A stretch of DNA of 64,000 bases, from assembly GCF_008086595.1 (NCBI RefSeq), contig NZ_RXYA01000001.1, positions 1 through 64,000 of the forward strand, given 5' to 3'. Below the pieces are notes generated by a model, which saw only the letters and a program-made list of their open reading frames with translations, did not search any database and was not told the DNA's origin. This stretch comes from Acetobacterium paludosum. GTDB taxonomy: Bacteria; Bacillota; Clostridia; Eubacteriales; Eubacteriaceae. Position numbers and translations under genes: made by a program. Shown piece after piece: positions 1 to 8,834 of the stretch; position 1 is the stretch's first letter, and each line of letters opens with the position of its first letter.

Positions 1-98
1 GGTTAAGGTCCCTGGTAGACGACCAGGTAGATAGGCTGGATGTGGAAGTATGGCAACATATGGAGCTGACCAGTACTAATCGACCGAGGTCTTGATCC
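1..98 (+). rRNA. 23S ribosomal RNA, 3' end (partial)
   Basis: The first bases match the conserved 3' end of bacterial 23S rRNA, including the domain VI segment that contains GGTAGATAGGCTGG and the terminal CAGTACTAATCGACCGAGG. The gene enters from outside the window. The exact 3' end is placed by similarity only. It is followed by a short spacer and 5S rRNA, the usual rrn operon order. Confidence 0.93.
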
Positions 99-186
99 AA
101 ATATATACACTGTGCTGTTTTGAATGGTCGCAAGCGACCATGAAGGACAATTGATAAATGCAATCATAATTAAATAGTATTAGCTA

Positions 187-304
187 GTCTCGCGACGATG
201 GCGGAAGGGCTACACCTGTTCCCATACCGAACACAGAAGTAAAGTCTTCCAGCGCCGAAAGTACTTGGTGGGTAACTGCCTGGGAGGATAGGACGTTGCG
301 AGAC
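187..304 (+). rRNA. rrf: 5S ribosomal RNA
   Basis: The terminal helix is visible: GTCTCGCGAC at 187-196 pairs with GTTGCGAGAC at 295-304. The internal conserved blocks CCGAACACAGAAGT and TACTTGGTGGGTAACTGCC are present, and the length of about 118 nt is normal. A T-run follows directly (305-310), which probably serves as part of the terminator of the rRNA operon. Confidence 0.95.
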
Positions 305-335
305 TTTTTTGCGCGAAATAACGAGCCATGCGGCG

Positions 336-401
336 AAAAATATAAAAATAGAGATCAAAGAACAAGTTTACTTGCTCTTTGATCTCTATTTTTATATTTT
401 T
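336..401 (+). terminator. Long hairpin after the rRNA operon
   Basis: A 31-bp stem with one imperfect pair and a 4-nt loop (arms 336-366 and 371-401), ending in a T-rich arm. It is nearly symmetrical, so it could stop transcription from both directions. It separates the rRNA operon from the repeat-rich spacer that follows. Confidence 0.75.
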
Positions 402-407
402 TAGGAA

Positions 408-479
408 GGAGCCATCTGGCGACTGACGCGACTGAGGCGTAGCGCAGCGGAGACGAAGTGTTGCATGAGCGAGTACAAC
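408..479 (+). repeat. GC-rich spacer repeat, copy A
   Basis: A unit reading GGAGCCATCTGGCGACTGAC, then GCGACTGAGGCG, AGCGGAGACGAAGTG and GCATGAGCGAGTACAAC. It shares almost its whole length with the copy at 627-701 and its core with 551-595. A partial copy of the leader (ACGAGCCAT.CGGCGA) lies at 321-336. No reading frame is convincing here. Confidence 0.75.
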
Positions 480-496
480 AAACCCTGATTTGCGAG

Positions 497-530
497 AACA
501 TTGATTCAAGTTCACTTAAAAATCAATGTT
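497..530. terminator. Hairpin between repeat copies
   Basis: AACATTGATT pairs with AATCAATGTT across a 14-nt loop, and a T-run follows at about 540-547 on the plus strand. It may be a terminator or part of the repeat structure. Confidence 0.4.
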
Positions 531-550
531 CGTGTATCTGTTTTTTTATA

Positions 551-595
551 GGGCGAAGCCCGCGACTGAGGCGTAGCGAAGCGGAGACGAAGTGC
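551..595 (+). repeat. GC-rich spacer repeat, copy B (core only)
   Basis: Contains the core GCGACTGAGGCGTAGCG, then AGCGGAGACGAAGTG, shared with the flanking copies, but with a different leader (GGGCGAAGCCC). It looks like a truncated or variant unit. Confidence 0.7.
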
Positions 596-626
596 ACGGC
601 TTTATTTTTCAACCCACGTCTAGTTA

Positions 627-701
627 CGAGCCATCTGGCGACAGACGCGACTGAGGCGCAGCGTAGCGGAGACGAAGTGCCGCATGAATAGTGAGTACAA
701 C
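627..701 (+). repeat. GC-rich spacer repeat, copy C
   Basis: Near full-length match to copy A: the leader CGAGCCATCTGGCGAC, the core, and the tail GCATGA..GTGAGTACAAC with small changes. It lies just before the terminator of the convergent glycogen operon. Confidence 0.75.
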
Positions 702-712
702 GGTGATGATTT

Positions 713-755
713 AAAGGGCTGTCACAATCTCATTGGAGTTTTTGCGACAGCCCTT
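713..755 (-). terminator. Terminator of the glycogen operon
   Basis: AAGGGCTGTC and GACAGCCCTT form a 10-bp stem downstream of the last gene of the minus-strand operon. The T-tract on the minus strand is short, so efficiency is uncertain. Confidence 0.65.
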
Positions 756-761
756 AATAAT

Positions 762-2621
762 TTAAAGATTAATTGAAATAATTTGATACGACAGGGGTTC
801 AATAACAACAGGATTCAAGGGAATAGGTTTGTCAGTTAGAAGATTGATTCCTTCACATTCAGAAAAAATCGGATGTTGAAAAAGGTGAACGGCTTTGAGG
901 CTTCGATTAAAAAGACATAAACAGCAGGTGTCTTCATTGCGTCTTTCAAAAACAAAAAGGTCATCGCTGGATTCATAGGGTTTCCATGATCCATCCTGAA
1001 AAACGCTATTATTTGCCCGAATTTCAGTAATTTTTTTGTACCATCCAATTAATTCTTCATCCTCTTTACCCCAGGGATAAGTGCCCCGATTGTAGGGATC
1101 TTCGAAGCCCTGAACACCGGCTTCGTCGCCATAGTAAATACAAGGAACGCCTGGAAATGTCATTTGAAGTAGACTTAATAATTTAAGACGTTTTTGCGCT
1201 AAATGGTATTGATCATTATTTAGACGATAACGCTCATGGTTTGAATGTTCATCAGCTTCTCCCAAAACAGTGAGAACACGGCATCGATCATGAGAACCAA
1301 TAAGATTCATGTTCCCCATAAATTGTTCGCGGGGATAATTTTCATAAAGAGACATCATCGTTAGGGTTGCGATTCGAGCACTTATAGTTCCCATAACAAA
1401 AGAAATAAAGGTTTCACGAAATGGATAATTCATAACGGCATCCAGTTCAAAACCTGAAAAATAAGTTCTTAATTGATTATAAGCGACTTTTCGGGAAGCA
1501 TCCTCCCAAACTTCTCCAATCAGAACACTTTCTGAATTTTCTTCCAACATGGCTGTTTTCAGACCTTCAATAAAAGAGTCTGGAAGTTCGTCAGCTACAT
1601 CGAGACGCCAGCCAGAGACGCCGGCACGCATCCAGTGACGAATGACGCTATTGTGATTTTTGAAAATAAATGACTGGAAGTCCTGATTTAGTTCATTAAT
1701 ATTAGGCATGGCATCAATCCCCCACCAACAGGCGTAATCGTTGGGGTAATGAGAAAATGAATACCAATCATAATACGGTGATTCGGGCGATTGGTAAGCG
1801 CCAAGTCCAGGATAATGACCATAGCGGTTGAAGTAAATACTGTCATCTCCGGTATGATTGAAAACACCATCCAATATTATATAAATATCTCGTTTTTCAC
1901 ATTCTTCCATAAGTGTTTCAAAGTTATCCATATTTCCCAGTATGGGCTCAATGCTCATATAATCGCCAGTATCATAACGATGATTACTTTTTGATTTGAA
2001 AATGGGGTTAAGATATATTATTGAAACATTGAGACTTTTCAGATAATCTAGTTTTTCGGTAATCCCAGACAAAGTTCCTCCGAAAAAATCCCAGTATTCA
2101 ATATGACCAGTGGTATCTTTATAATAATGGGGGGGATCACTCCATTGAGGATGGAGAATTGTCTTTGCTGGAAAGTGATCAAGATTAAAATCAGAGCCGC
2201 GGTTAAAGCGATCCGGGAATATTTGATACATAATTCCCTGTTTATACCATTTCGGGGTGGTTCGTTTTGATTCATAGATGGTAATCTGGTAGGAAGGGGG
2301 AATATCTTTATAGATTTGTCCATCGCCCCCAATTCGGTTTCCTTTTGTTCCGTAGGTGAAGGTGTCACTGCCTGTTTCAAATTTAAAATCATACCATAAA
2401 ATACCGGTGGAATCCGGTATTTTAAACGTTACTTCCCACATATTTAAAGAAGTTGAAGGACTCATGGAATAGAAAATTTCATTTTCATTAAATAATGTCC
2501 GTAACTGAACGCTGCTGAGATTTTGACCATAAATCCTCAGGGTAATCAAACTTCCCATCGGGAGGGCACCAAATGGATCGCGGCATTTCAGATCCCAGGA
2601 ATTATGTATAAAGTTCATCAT
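762..2621 (-). CDS. GH13 alpha-amylase-family glycosidase (neopullulanase/cyclomaltodextrinase-like)
   Basis: A 619-residue cytoplasmic glycoside hydrolase with no signal peptide. An N-terminal beta-sandwich (about 1-115) precedes the catalytic barrel. GH13 motifs are in order: DGVFNH near 251, GWRLDVA with the nucleophile Asp341, IGEVWED with the acid Glu370, and GSHD with Asp445. The barrel loop with Tyr/Asp-rich NHRYDTGDY and the overall length fit enzymes that cleave alpha-1,4 (and often alpha-1,6) linkages in maltodextrins. It is the last gene of the glycogen operon, one nucleotide after glgA, with its ribosome site AAGGAAG inside the glgA end. The likely role is trimming glycogen or dextrins. 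Exact specificity cannot be read from sequence. Confidence 0.9.
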   Translation of the reverse strand: MMNFIHNSWDLKCRDPFGALPMGSLITLRIYGQNLSSVQLRTLFNENEIFYSMSPSTSLNMWEVTFKIPDSTGILWYDFKFETGSDTFTYGTKGNRIGGDGQIYKDIPPSYQITIYESKRTTPKWYKQGIMYQIFPDRFNRGSDFNLDHFPAKTILHPQWSDPPHYYKDTTGHIEYWDFFGGTLSGITEKLDYLKSLNVSIIYLNPIFKSKSNHRYDTGDYMSIEPILGNMDNFETLMEECEKRDIYIILDGVFNHTGDDSIYFNRYGHYPGLGAYQSPESPYYDWYSFSHYPNDYACWWGIDAMPNINELNQDFQSFIFKNHNSVIRHWMRAGVSGWRLDVADELPDSFIEGLKTAMLEENSESVLIGEVWEDASRKVAYNQLRTYFSGFELDAVMNYPFRETFISFVMGTISARIATLTMMSLYENYPREQFMGNMNLIGSHDRCRVLTVLGEADEHSNHERYRLNNDQYHLAQKRLKLLSLLQMTFPGVPCIYYGDEAGVQGFEDPYNRGTYPWGKEDEELIGWYKKITEIRANNSVFQDGSWKPYESSDDLFVFERRNEDTCCLCLFNRSLKAVHLFQHPIFSECEGINLLTDKPIPLNPVVIEPLSYQIISINL

Positions 2622-2622
2622 G

Positions 2623-4041
2623 TTATACTTCCTTTAAAATTTTGTAATAAGACAGGTAAATCTGTGCCGATTTTTTCCAATCAAAATGAGAGTTAAAAGC
2701 ATTATTAACAATGAGATTAAAAGTTTCAGGTTCATTGTGATAAATAGCAATTGATTTTTGAATGGTGAAAAGCATATCGTGAGCATTATAAGTTGCAAAA
2801 CTAAAACCATTGCCTTCTTTAGTTATAGAATTGAAATAAGTTACGGTGTCTTTAAGACCACCGGTTTCTCTGACAATGGGGACAGCACCATAACGCATGG
2901 CAATCATTTGAGATAAACCGCAGGGTTCGAATTTTGAGGGCATTAAAAAGAAATCGCTGGCAGCATATATTTTTCGGGAAAGCGGTTCATCAAAGTCAAT
3001 GATGGTAATCATTTTATCGGGGTAGTTATATGCGATGCTTCTTAATAAATTTTCGTAGTTTGGTTCCCCGGTGCCTAAAATAACAAGCTGCAAATCAAGC
3101 TGCAGAATTTCATGAATAACGTTGGCTACCAGATCTAGTCCTTTTTGTTCAACCAGACGGGTAATCATTGAAACCATTGGGACATCTTCGCGTATTGGGA
3201 GATCCAGGTATTCCTGCAAGGCTTTTTTATTTTCGCTTTTTTTCTTTTTGGGGTTAGCATAAGGGATAAATAATGCAGGATCCGTTTTTGGGTCATAAAG
3301 GGCTTCATCAATGCCATTGAGGATGCCCACAACATGATCGCCGACATGTTGAATTACCCGCTCAAGACCTTCTCCATAGAAAGGATCTTTAATTTCCTGA
3401 GCATAAGTCGGACTCACGGTGGTAATTAGATCAGCAGAGTATAGAGCCCCTTTCAGGAGGTTTATTTTTCCATAATATTCCAAATCCGAAGGCAAAAAAC
3501 CAAGATGAAGATATCCACAGATATCGTTGAAACCATAAATACCCTGATATTTTAAGTTATGTATGGTAAAGACACTTTTTGTATTTGGAAAAGTAGTTCG
3601 ATATTGATGTTTAAGCAGATATGGGATTGCGGCCGTCTGCCAGTCATTGCAATGGATGATGTCCGGATCAAAATTGAGTGATGGAATCGAATCCAGTACA
3701 GCCCGGCAAAAATAGAGAAAGCGTTCACCATCGTCAAAGTAATTATAAAGACAAGGACGTTTAAAAAAAGACTCGTTATCAATAAAATAAAAAGTAATCC
3801 CTTCATATTCGCACGATAAAATACCGCAATAGTATAAAGTATTATTCATTCGAATATGAAAATGATCAAGTGACTTGATGTTCCTTTTTAATTCTTCCGG
3901 AATGGTACTGTAAAAGGGAAGAATAACCCGGACATCAACATCTTCAGCAAAAGATTTTGGAAGGGCGCCAATGACGTCACCCAGTCCGCCACTTTTAGCA
4001 AAGGGATAAGCTTCTGAAGCCACAAATAAGACATTCAACAT
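2623..4041 (-). CDS. glgA: Glycogen synthase (ADP-glucose:alpha-1,4-glucan transferase)
   Basis: 472 residues, the usual length of bacterial GT5 glycogen synthases. The ADP-glucose-binding motif KSGGLGDVIG is at residues 16-25, and the C-terminal GT-B motif with PSKFEPCGLSQ is present. It transfers glucose from ADP-glucose to the growing alpha-1,4 chain in the cytoplasm. It starts one base after glgD ends, so the genes are translationally linked. It works with GlgC/GlgD (substrate supply) and GlgB (branching) in the same operon. Nothing unusual is seen in the motifs. Confidence 0.97.
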   Translation of the reverse strand: MLNVLFVASEAYPFAKSGGLGDVIGALPKSFAEDVDVRVILPFYSTIPEELKRNIKSLDHFHIRMNNTLYYCGILSCEYEGITFYFIDNESFFKRPCLYNYFDDGERFLYFCRAVLDSIPSLNFDPDIIHCNDWQTAAIPYLLKHQYRTTFPNTKSVFTIHNLKYQGIYGFNDICGYLHLGFLPSDLEYYGKINLLKGALYSADLITTVSPTYAQEIKDPFYGEGLERVIQHVGDHVVGILNGIDEALYDPKTDPALFIPYANPKKKKSENKKALQEYLDLPIREDVPMVSMITRLVEQKGLDLVANVIHEILQLDLQLVILGTGEPNYENLLRSIAYNYPDKMITIIDFDEPLSRKIYAASDFFLMPSKFEPCGLSQMIAMRYGAVPIVRETGGLKDTVTYFNSITKEGNGFSFATYNAHDMLFTIQKSIAIYHNEPETFNLIVNNAFNSHFDWKKSAQIYLSYYKILKEV

Positions 4042-4042
4042 T

Positions 4043-5155
4043 TTATATCACCGTACCTTTCTTGATAATAATGGGATCGTGAGGTTTACCAATCAGGGTG
4101 GTATAATCACTAATTTTTGTATCTTTGTCCATAACAACATAATCCAGGGTAACATGGTTGCCGATTTTGCATTTTTGCATGATAATACTGTTCTTTATTT
4201 GTGAATCGGAACCCATAATGATATCCCTAAAAATAATACTATGAAAGATGGTGCCATCAATATTGCAACCACTTCCAACAATGGAGTGGGAGACGCTGGA
4301 AGAGTCGCGATAAATGCTGGGGTGATTATCCTTGATTTTGGTGTGAATAGAAGCTTTTTCAAGGAAGAGCTCTCGCATGATGTCGTATTCAAGTAAATCC
4401 ATACTGGCCTTCATGTAGTTTTCCAAGGTCTTAATCCGTTTCAAATAACCGGTGTGTTCAGCACTGAACACCCGGAGAGTATCAAGATTTATCGCGATCA
4501 TATCCATTAAATCCCAATCACCGGTGCATTCACAAAGATCCAAAAATTGGATTAAGATCGATTTTTTTATAATCAGCATTTCTGTAAAGAAGTAGTTAGT
4601 TTGCTGTTCTTTTTTATAATAAATTGAGGAGACCCGTTTATTATAAAGATCCAAATAGATATCATCATCATGCAGATGATAGGTTGAATCATCCTTTTTA
4701 TAAATCAGAGTGACATCACTGTTGTTTTGTGAATGAATTTCATAGGCATTTCTATAATCAAAGGAGGTGATATGGTTAGGGGGAGAAATGATCACATGTT
4801 CGCCAGAAGCAGTTTCTAAAAAATCTCGATTGTTTTGTAGATCTTTAAGATTGACTTTCATTTTATGCCCTAGTCGACCGCTATTGGCACCGGCAAGAAT
4901 GGAGAGATCTTGTGTTTTTCGACTGAGTGACCATTCCTTTCCAGTTCCAAGGTGATCAACCAGCGAATTGTATTTGTTACTGCCGATGACGCCGATATGG
5001 GATAAACCGGAATTAACCATATTGGAAAGGGTGAAGTCAATGAGTCGATAACGTCCCCCAAAAGGTAGAGTGCTTAAACTGCGATGTTGAAGAAACTCTT
5101 TTAGAGAAGGATCTTCGCAGTCAATATTTAGAATAAGACCTATTGCATTTTTCAT
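4043..5155 (-). CDS. glgD: Glucose-1-phosphate adenylyltransferase, regulatory-type subunit
   Basis: 370 residues, with a nucleotidyltransferase fold followed by a C-terminal left-handed beta-helix (SIVGSGCNIDGTIF and following). The N-terminus has lost the GGxGxRLxxLT signature that GlgC carries: it reads LNIDCEDPSLKEF at that place. This is the hallmark of Firmicutes GlgD, a partner that raises the activity of GlgC in a heterotetramer rather than a full catalyst. A ribosome site AAGGAGCG precedes the ATG. It is 15 nt downstream of glgC. Confidence 0.95.
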   Translation of the reverse strand: MKNAIGLILNIDCEDPSLKEFLQHRSLSTLPFGGRYRLIDFTLSNMVNSGLSHIGVIGSNKYNSLVDHLGTGKEWSLSRKTQDLSILAGANSGRLGHKMKVNLKDLQNNRDFLETASGEHVIISPPNHITSFDYRNAYEIHSQNNSDVTLIYKKDDSTYHLHDDDIYLDLYNKRVSSIYYKKEQQTNYFFTEMLIIKKSILIQFLDLCECTGDWDLMDMIAINLDTLRVFSAEHTGYLKRIKTLENYMKASMDLLEYDIMRELFLEKASIHTKIKDNHPSIYRDSSSVSHSIVGSGCNIDGTIFHSIIFRDIIMGSDSQIKNSIIMQKCKIGNHVTLDYVVMDKDTKISDYTTLIGKPHDPIIIKKGTVI

Positions 5156-5170
5156 TGTAAGTCGCTCCTT

Positions 5171-6295
5171 TCAGGAATTAATAACGTGAATTTGAGGAAC
5201 TGATTCTAATTCATCAGCAATTAACCGGACATCGCCCTTGATTCTCGCTCGGCCTCCCAGGATACAGTTTTCCAGAATTGCGCCATCTTCAATAATAGCA
5301 CCAGTGTGAACAATAACATTTTTTAGGATATTATGCCGATGAATACGGACATCATGGGAAAGTATCGAGTGTTCAACTTGACCACAGACAATACAACCAT
5401 CACAAATTAGACTATTGCTTATTTTAGCTTCAGGACCGATGAATTGTGGATGACGACTGATATTATTTGAAAAAATCCGAAAATTGCGGTCGGTTAGATC
5501 AAATTCACAGTATGGATCTAAAAGATCCATATTGGCATCAAAATAGCTTTGAATCGTACCAACGTCTCGCCAATAGCCAGAATAAGGATAGGCATAGATA
5601 CGTTTGTTGCTTTCATAGAGCATGGGAATAACATCATTACCAAAATCATGCTCGGATTCACGATTCCCGGCATCTTCCTGAAGGGCTTTTTTTAGTATTT
5701 CCCAGGAAAAAACATAAATTCCCATGGATGCTTTGTTGCTTTTGGGTATTGCAGGTTTTTCCTGAAAGGCCTGAATACGTTCTTCTTCATCGGTGTTAAC
5801 GATTCCAAAACGATGGGCATCTTCCCAAGGCACATCCATGACAGCAATACTGAGGTCAGCTTGCTTCGCTTTATGGAAGCAGAGCATTTTGGAGTAATCC
5901 ATTTTATAAATATGATCGCCAGATAGGACAAGGACAAATTCAGGATTGAAGTTGTCGATGAAATCAATATTTTGATAAATGGCATCGGCCGTTCCCGAAT
6001 ACCATTTTCCTCCTTTTTGTCCCATATAGGGCGGGAGGATATGGGCACCACCCTGAATTTGATCTAACGCCCAGGCAGAACCATCACCGATATAGTTGTT
6101 TAAAATATAGGGGCGATATTGGGTGAGAACACCGACTACGTCGATATCGGAATTCATGCAGTTACTGAGAGGAAAATCGATGATGCGATATTTTCCTCCA
6201 AATAAAACGGCGGGTTTGGCGTTGTTAATGGTCAGGTCGCCTAAACGACTTCCCTGTCCACCGGCCAGAAGCATTGCAACACATTCAGTATTCAT
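5171..6295 (-). CDS. glgC: Glucose-1-phosphate adenylyltransferase, catalytic subunit
   Basis: 374 residues. Makes ADP-glucose from glucose-1-phosphate and ATP, the committed step of glycogen synthesis. The signature [13 protein letters not shown] is at the N-terminus, followed by [13 protein letters not shown] and the sugar-phosphate region [10 protein letters not shown] beta-helix of hexapeptide-like repeats fills the last 90 residues. The start has a strong site AAGGAGGA seven bases upstream. Paired with the degenerate GlgD downstream, it likely forms the GlgCD enzyme described in Gram-positive bacteria. Confidence 0.97.
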   Translation of the reverse strand: MNTECVAMLLAGGQGSRLGDLTINNAKPAVLFGGKYRIIDFPLSNCMNSDIDVVGVLTQYRPYILNNYIGDGSAWALDQIQGGAHILPPYMGQKGGKWYSGTADAIYQNIDFIDNFNPEFVLVLSGDHIYKMDYSKMLCFHKAKQADLSIAVMDVPWEDAHRFGIVNTDEEERIQAFQEKPAIPKSNKASMGIYVFSWEILKKALQEDAGNRESEHDFGNDVIPMLYESNKRIYAYPYSGYWRDVGTIQSYFDANMDLLDPYCEFDLTDRNFRIFSNNISRHPQFIGPEAKISNSLICDGCIVCGQVEHSILSHDVRIHRHNILKNVIVHTGAIIEDGAILENCILGGRARIKGDVRLIADELESVPQIHVINS

Positions 6296-6304
6296 TTTTC
6301 CTCC

Positions 6305-8731
6305 TTACTTTATTTTCCAAATTTCACGTTGATAATCTGCAATTGAACGATCACTTGAGAACATTCCAGACTGGGCAATGTTGCTGATGGACATTTTCGT
6401 CCAAGTTTTATTGTTACGGAAAAGCTGATCAATTCGATTCTGAGCGTCAGTATAAGCATTAAAATCTTTAAGCACAAAATAGGGATCATTGTACAATAAA
6501 AGCGAATCATAGATCGATTGGAAGTTTAGTCCGAAACCCAGCGTGCCATCCACTAACTGATGCATCACTTCTTGGATCCGCGGGTCTTGTTCGAAGATAT
6601 CAACGGAGTGATAACCGCCGTATTTTTGGTAGTGGGATACTTCATCAGAAGTGAGCCCAAAAGTGACAATATTAGTCGGTCCAACAGCCTCTGAAATCTC
6701 AATATTGGCGCCGTCCATGGTACCCAAAGTAATGGCGCCATTCATCATGAATTTCATGTTGCTGGTTCCAGAAGCTTCTTTTCCGGCAGTTGAAATTTGC
6801 TCCGAAACATTAGCAGAGGGATAAATGATTTCGGCTAATGAAACATTGAAATTGGCAAGAAAAACTACCTTCAGTTTATCCTGAACGGCTTTGTCATTAT
6901 TGACCATATAGGCGATCGCATTGATGAGTTTGATAATATCTTTGGCAAAATAATAGCCGGGTGCCGCCTTTCCAGCAAAAATAAAGGATCGTGGCGCCAT
7001 TTCCAAGTTTGGATTTTCTTTAAGTCGGTTGTATAAGTACAGGACATGAAGAGCATTTAATAGTTGTCGTTTATATTCATGGATACGCTTAACCTGGATA
7101 TCAAAAATTGAAGTTGGATCAACGCTGATGCCAATATGCTTAGTAATATAGTCGGCCAGGTAAACCTTGTTTGCAAGTTTAATAGCATTGAATTTCTCAT
7201 AGAAAACAGGATCATTGATGTAATTTGAAAGTTTCTTTAGTTGGAAGAGATTTTTTTCCCACTCGGTGCCGATGGACTCATTTAAAAGATTTTTAAGTTT
7301 GGGGTTGCTATGCATGAGAAATCGGCGAGGACTTACGCCGTTGGTGACTGAGTGGAAACGTTCGGGAAAAACTTGATAAAAACCATTAAATGTTTCTTCC
7401 CGAAGTATCTTGCTATGAAGTGAAGCAACACCATTGACAGAATGGCTGGTTACAATAGACAAACTTGCCATATGAACCTGGCCATCTTTAATGATGGATA
7501 AGGAATGATTGCGCTCCATATTATTTGGGTAGCAGGCATCAAGCTCTTCAATAAACCGACGATTAATTTCTTCGACAATCATATAAATCCGCGGTAGCAG
7601 TTTATTCATCATATCGATTGGCCATTTTTCCAAAGCTTCAGGAAGGACGGTATGGTTGGTAAAGCTAAGGGCGGATAATGTCATTTTCCAGGCATCATTC
7701 CAACTAAGACCTTCCTCATCCATAAGGATACGCATGAGTTCAGGACCACACATCGCAGGATGGGTATCATTAATATGGATGCAAATTTTTTCGCCAAAAC
7801 CATCCACAGAGTTACTATTGTTTCTTTTATAATGTGAGACGATGCGCTTTAATCCGGCACATACAAAAAAATATTCTTGCTTTAAACGAAGCAGCTTTCC
7901 GTCAAAACCACTGTCATTGGGATAAAGAATTTGGCTGATTGCTTCGGCCTCGGATTTTTGGCGAACGGCATATAAAAACTGACCCTGATTAAAGGTTGGC
8001 AGATCAAAACCATCAATCGGTTCGGCACTCCAAAGACGCAGGGAATTAACCGTTTCATTATGGTAGCCTTTGATTGGAATATCATAGGGGACAGCCATGA
8101 TCGGTTCATAATCTTCATGGATAAAGGTTAAGTTGCCGTTAATATTTTCAGAATGGATCGAACCATAATATTTTACAATAACGGACTTGTCCGGTTTTCT
8201 GATTTCAAAGGGATAGCCGTTTTTTAACCAGTTATCGGCGACTTCAACCTGTTCACCATTAATAATGCGTTGTTCAAAGAGTCCATATTTGTAGCGAATA
8301 CCATTGCCGTGGGCAGGCATCCCCATGGCGGCGGAGGAATCTAAATAGCAAGCCATCAGTCGGCCTAAACCACCGTTGCCTAAACCGGGGTCTGATTCTT
8401 GTTCCTGTATAGCGGCATAATCTAAGCCCAGTTCGGCAAGGCTTTCAGTGACCACATCTTCCATATCGATATTATTAATGTAGGATTTTAGCAGTCGTCC
8501 GATGAGAAATTCAATGGAAAAAAAGTAGACTTGTTTGGTTTGGTGTTTGTTATACAGGGTATTTGTTCTGGCCCATTGGGTGGTAACCTTGTCCATGACT
8601 AGTTCAGCTAAAGCTTGATATTGTTTAAGAACGGAAGATTCTTTTAAACAATTCCCGGAAACCTCTTCGATTTTATTGATATAGTCTGCTTTAAAAGCTT
8701 CTTTTCTTTTTTGTTTTTCTGAAGAATTCAT
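6305..8731 (-). CDS. glgP: Glycogen/starch phosphorylase
   Basis: 808 residues from the ATG at 8731. An in-frame ATG five codons upstream is rejected because the ribosome site GAAAGG lies inside that extension. The GT35 phosphorylase releases glucose-1-phosphate from glycogen using pyridoxal phosphate; the PLP lysine lies in EASGTSNMKFMMNG near the C-terminal third. Conserved FFSIEFLIGR and ACYLDSSAAMG blocks are present. It is encoded inside the biosynthetic operon between glgB and glgC, so synthesis and breakdown are probably expressed together and balanced by metabolite control. Confidence 0.96.
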   Translation of the reverse strand: MNSSEKQKRKEAFKADYINKIEEVSGNCLKESSVLKQYQALAELVMDKVTTQWARTNTLYNKHQTKQVYFFSIEFLIGRLLKSYINNIDMEDVVTESLAELGLDYAAIQEQESDPGLGNGGLGRLMACYLDSSAAMGMPAHGNGIRYKYGLFEQRIINGEQVEVADNWLKNGYPFEIRKPDKSVIVKYYGSIHSENINGNLTFIHEDYEPIMAVPYDIPIKGYHNETVNSLRLWSAEPIDGFDLPTFNQGQFLYAVRQKSEAEAISQILYPNDSGFDGKLLRLKQEYFFVCAGLKRIVSHYKRNNSNSVDGFGEKICIHINDTHPAMCGPELMRILMDEEGLSWNDAWKMTLSALSFTNHTVLPEALEKWPIDMMNKLLPRIYMIVEEINRRFIEELDACYPNNMERNHSLSIIKDGQVHMASLSIVTSHSVNGVASLHSKILREETFNGFYQVFPERFHSVTNGVSPRRFLMHSNPKLKNLLNESIGTEWEKNLFQLKKLSNYINDPVFYEKFNAIKLANKVYLADYITKHIGISVDPTSIFDIQVKRIHEYKRQLLNALHVLYLYNRLKENPNLEMAPRSFIFAGKAAPGYYFAKDIIKLINAIAYMVNNDKAVQDKLKVVFLANFNVSLAEIIYPSANVSEQISTAGKEASGTSNMKFMMNGAITLGTMDGANIEISEAVGPTNIVTFGLTSDEVSHYQKYGGYHSVDIFEQDPRIQEVMHQLVDGTLGFGLNFQSIYDSLLLYNDPYFVLKDFNAYTDAQNRIDQLFRNNKTWTKMSISNIAQSGMFSSDRSIADYQREIWKIK

Positions 8732-8834
8732 GTTTTTTCCTTTCAAGACTAAAAGTAATTGAGATTGCAGACAAGGTTAAAGAAATAGAATCAATATTTT
8801 TATTAACTTGAGGCTTGTCAACACTCTAATCGTA

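Noticed and set aside
458-691. Plus-strand open frame of 77 codons behind the rRNA operon
   Set aside because: It lies entirely in the GC-rich repeats and a hairpin, has no ribosome site and no protein-like composition.
408-701. CRISPR-like repeat array behind the rRNA operon
   Set aside because: Repeat lengths and spacings are unequal, the copies diverge, and there are no cas genes.
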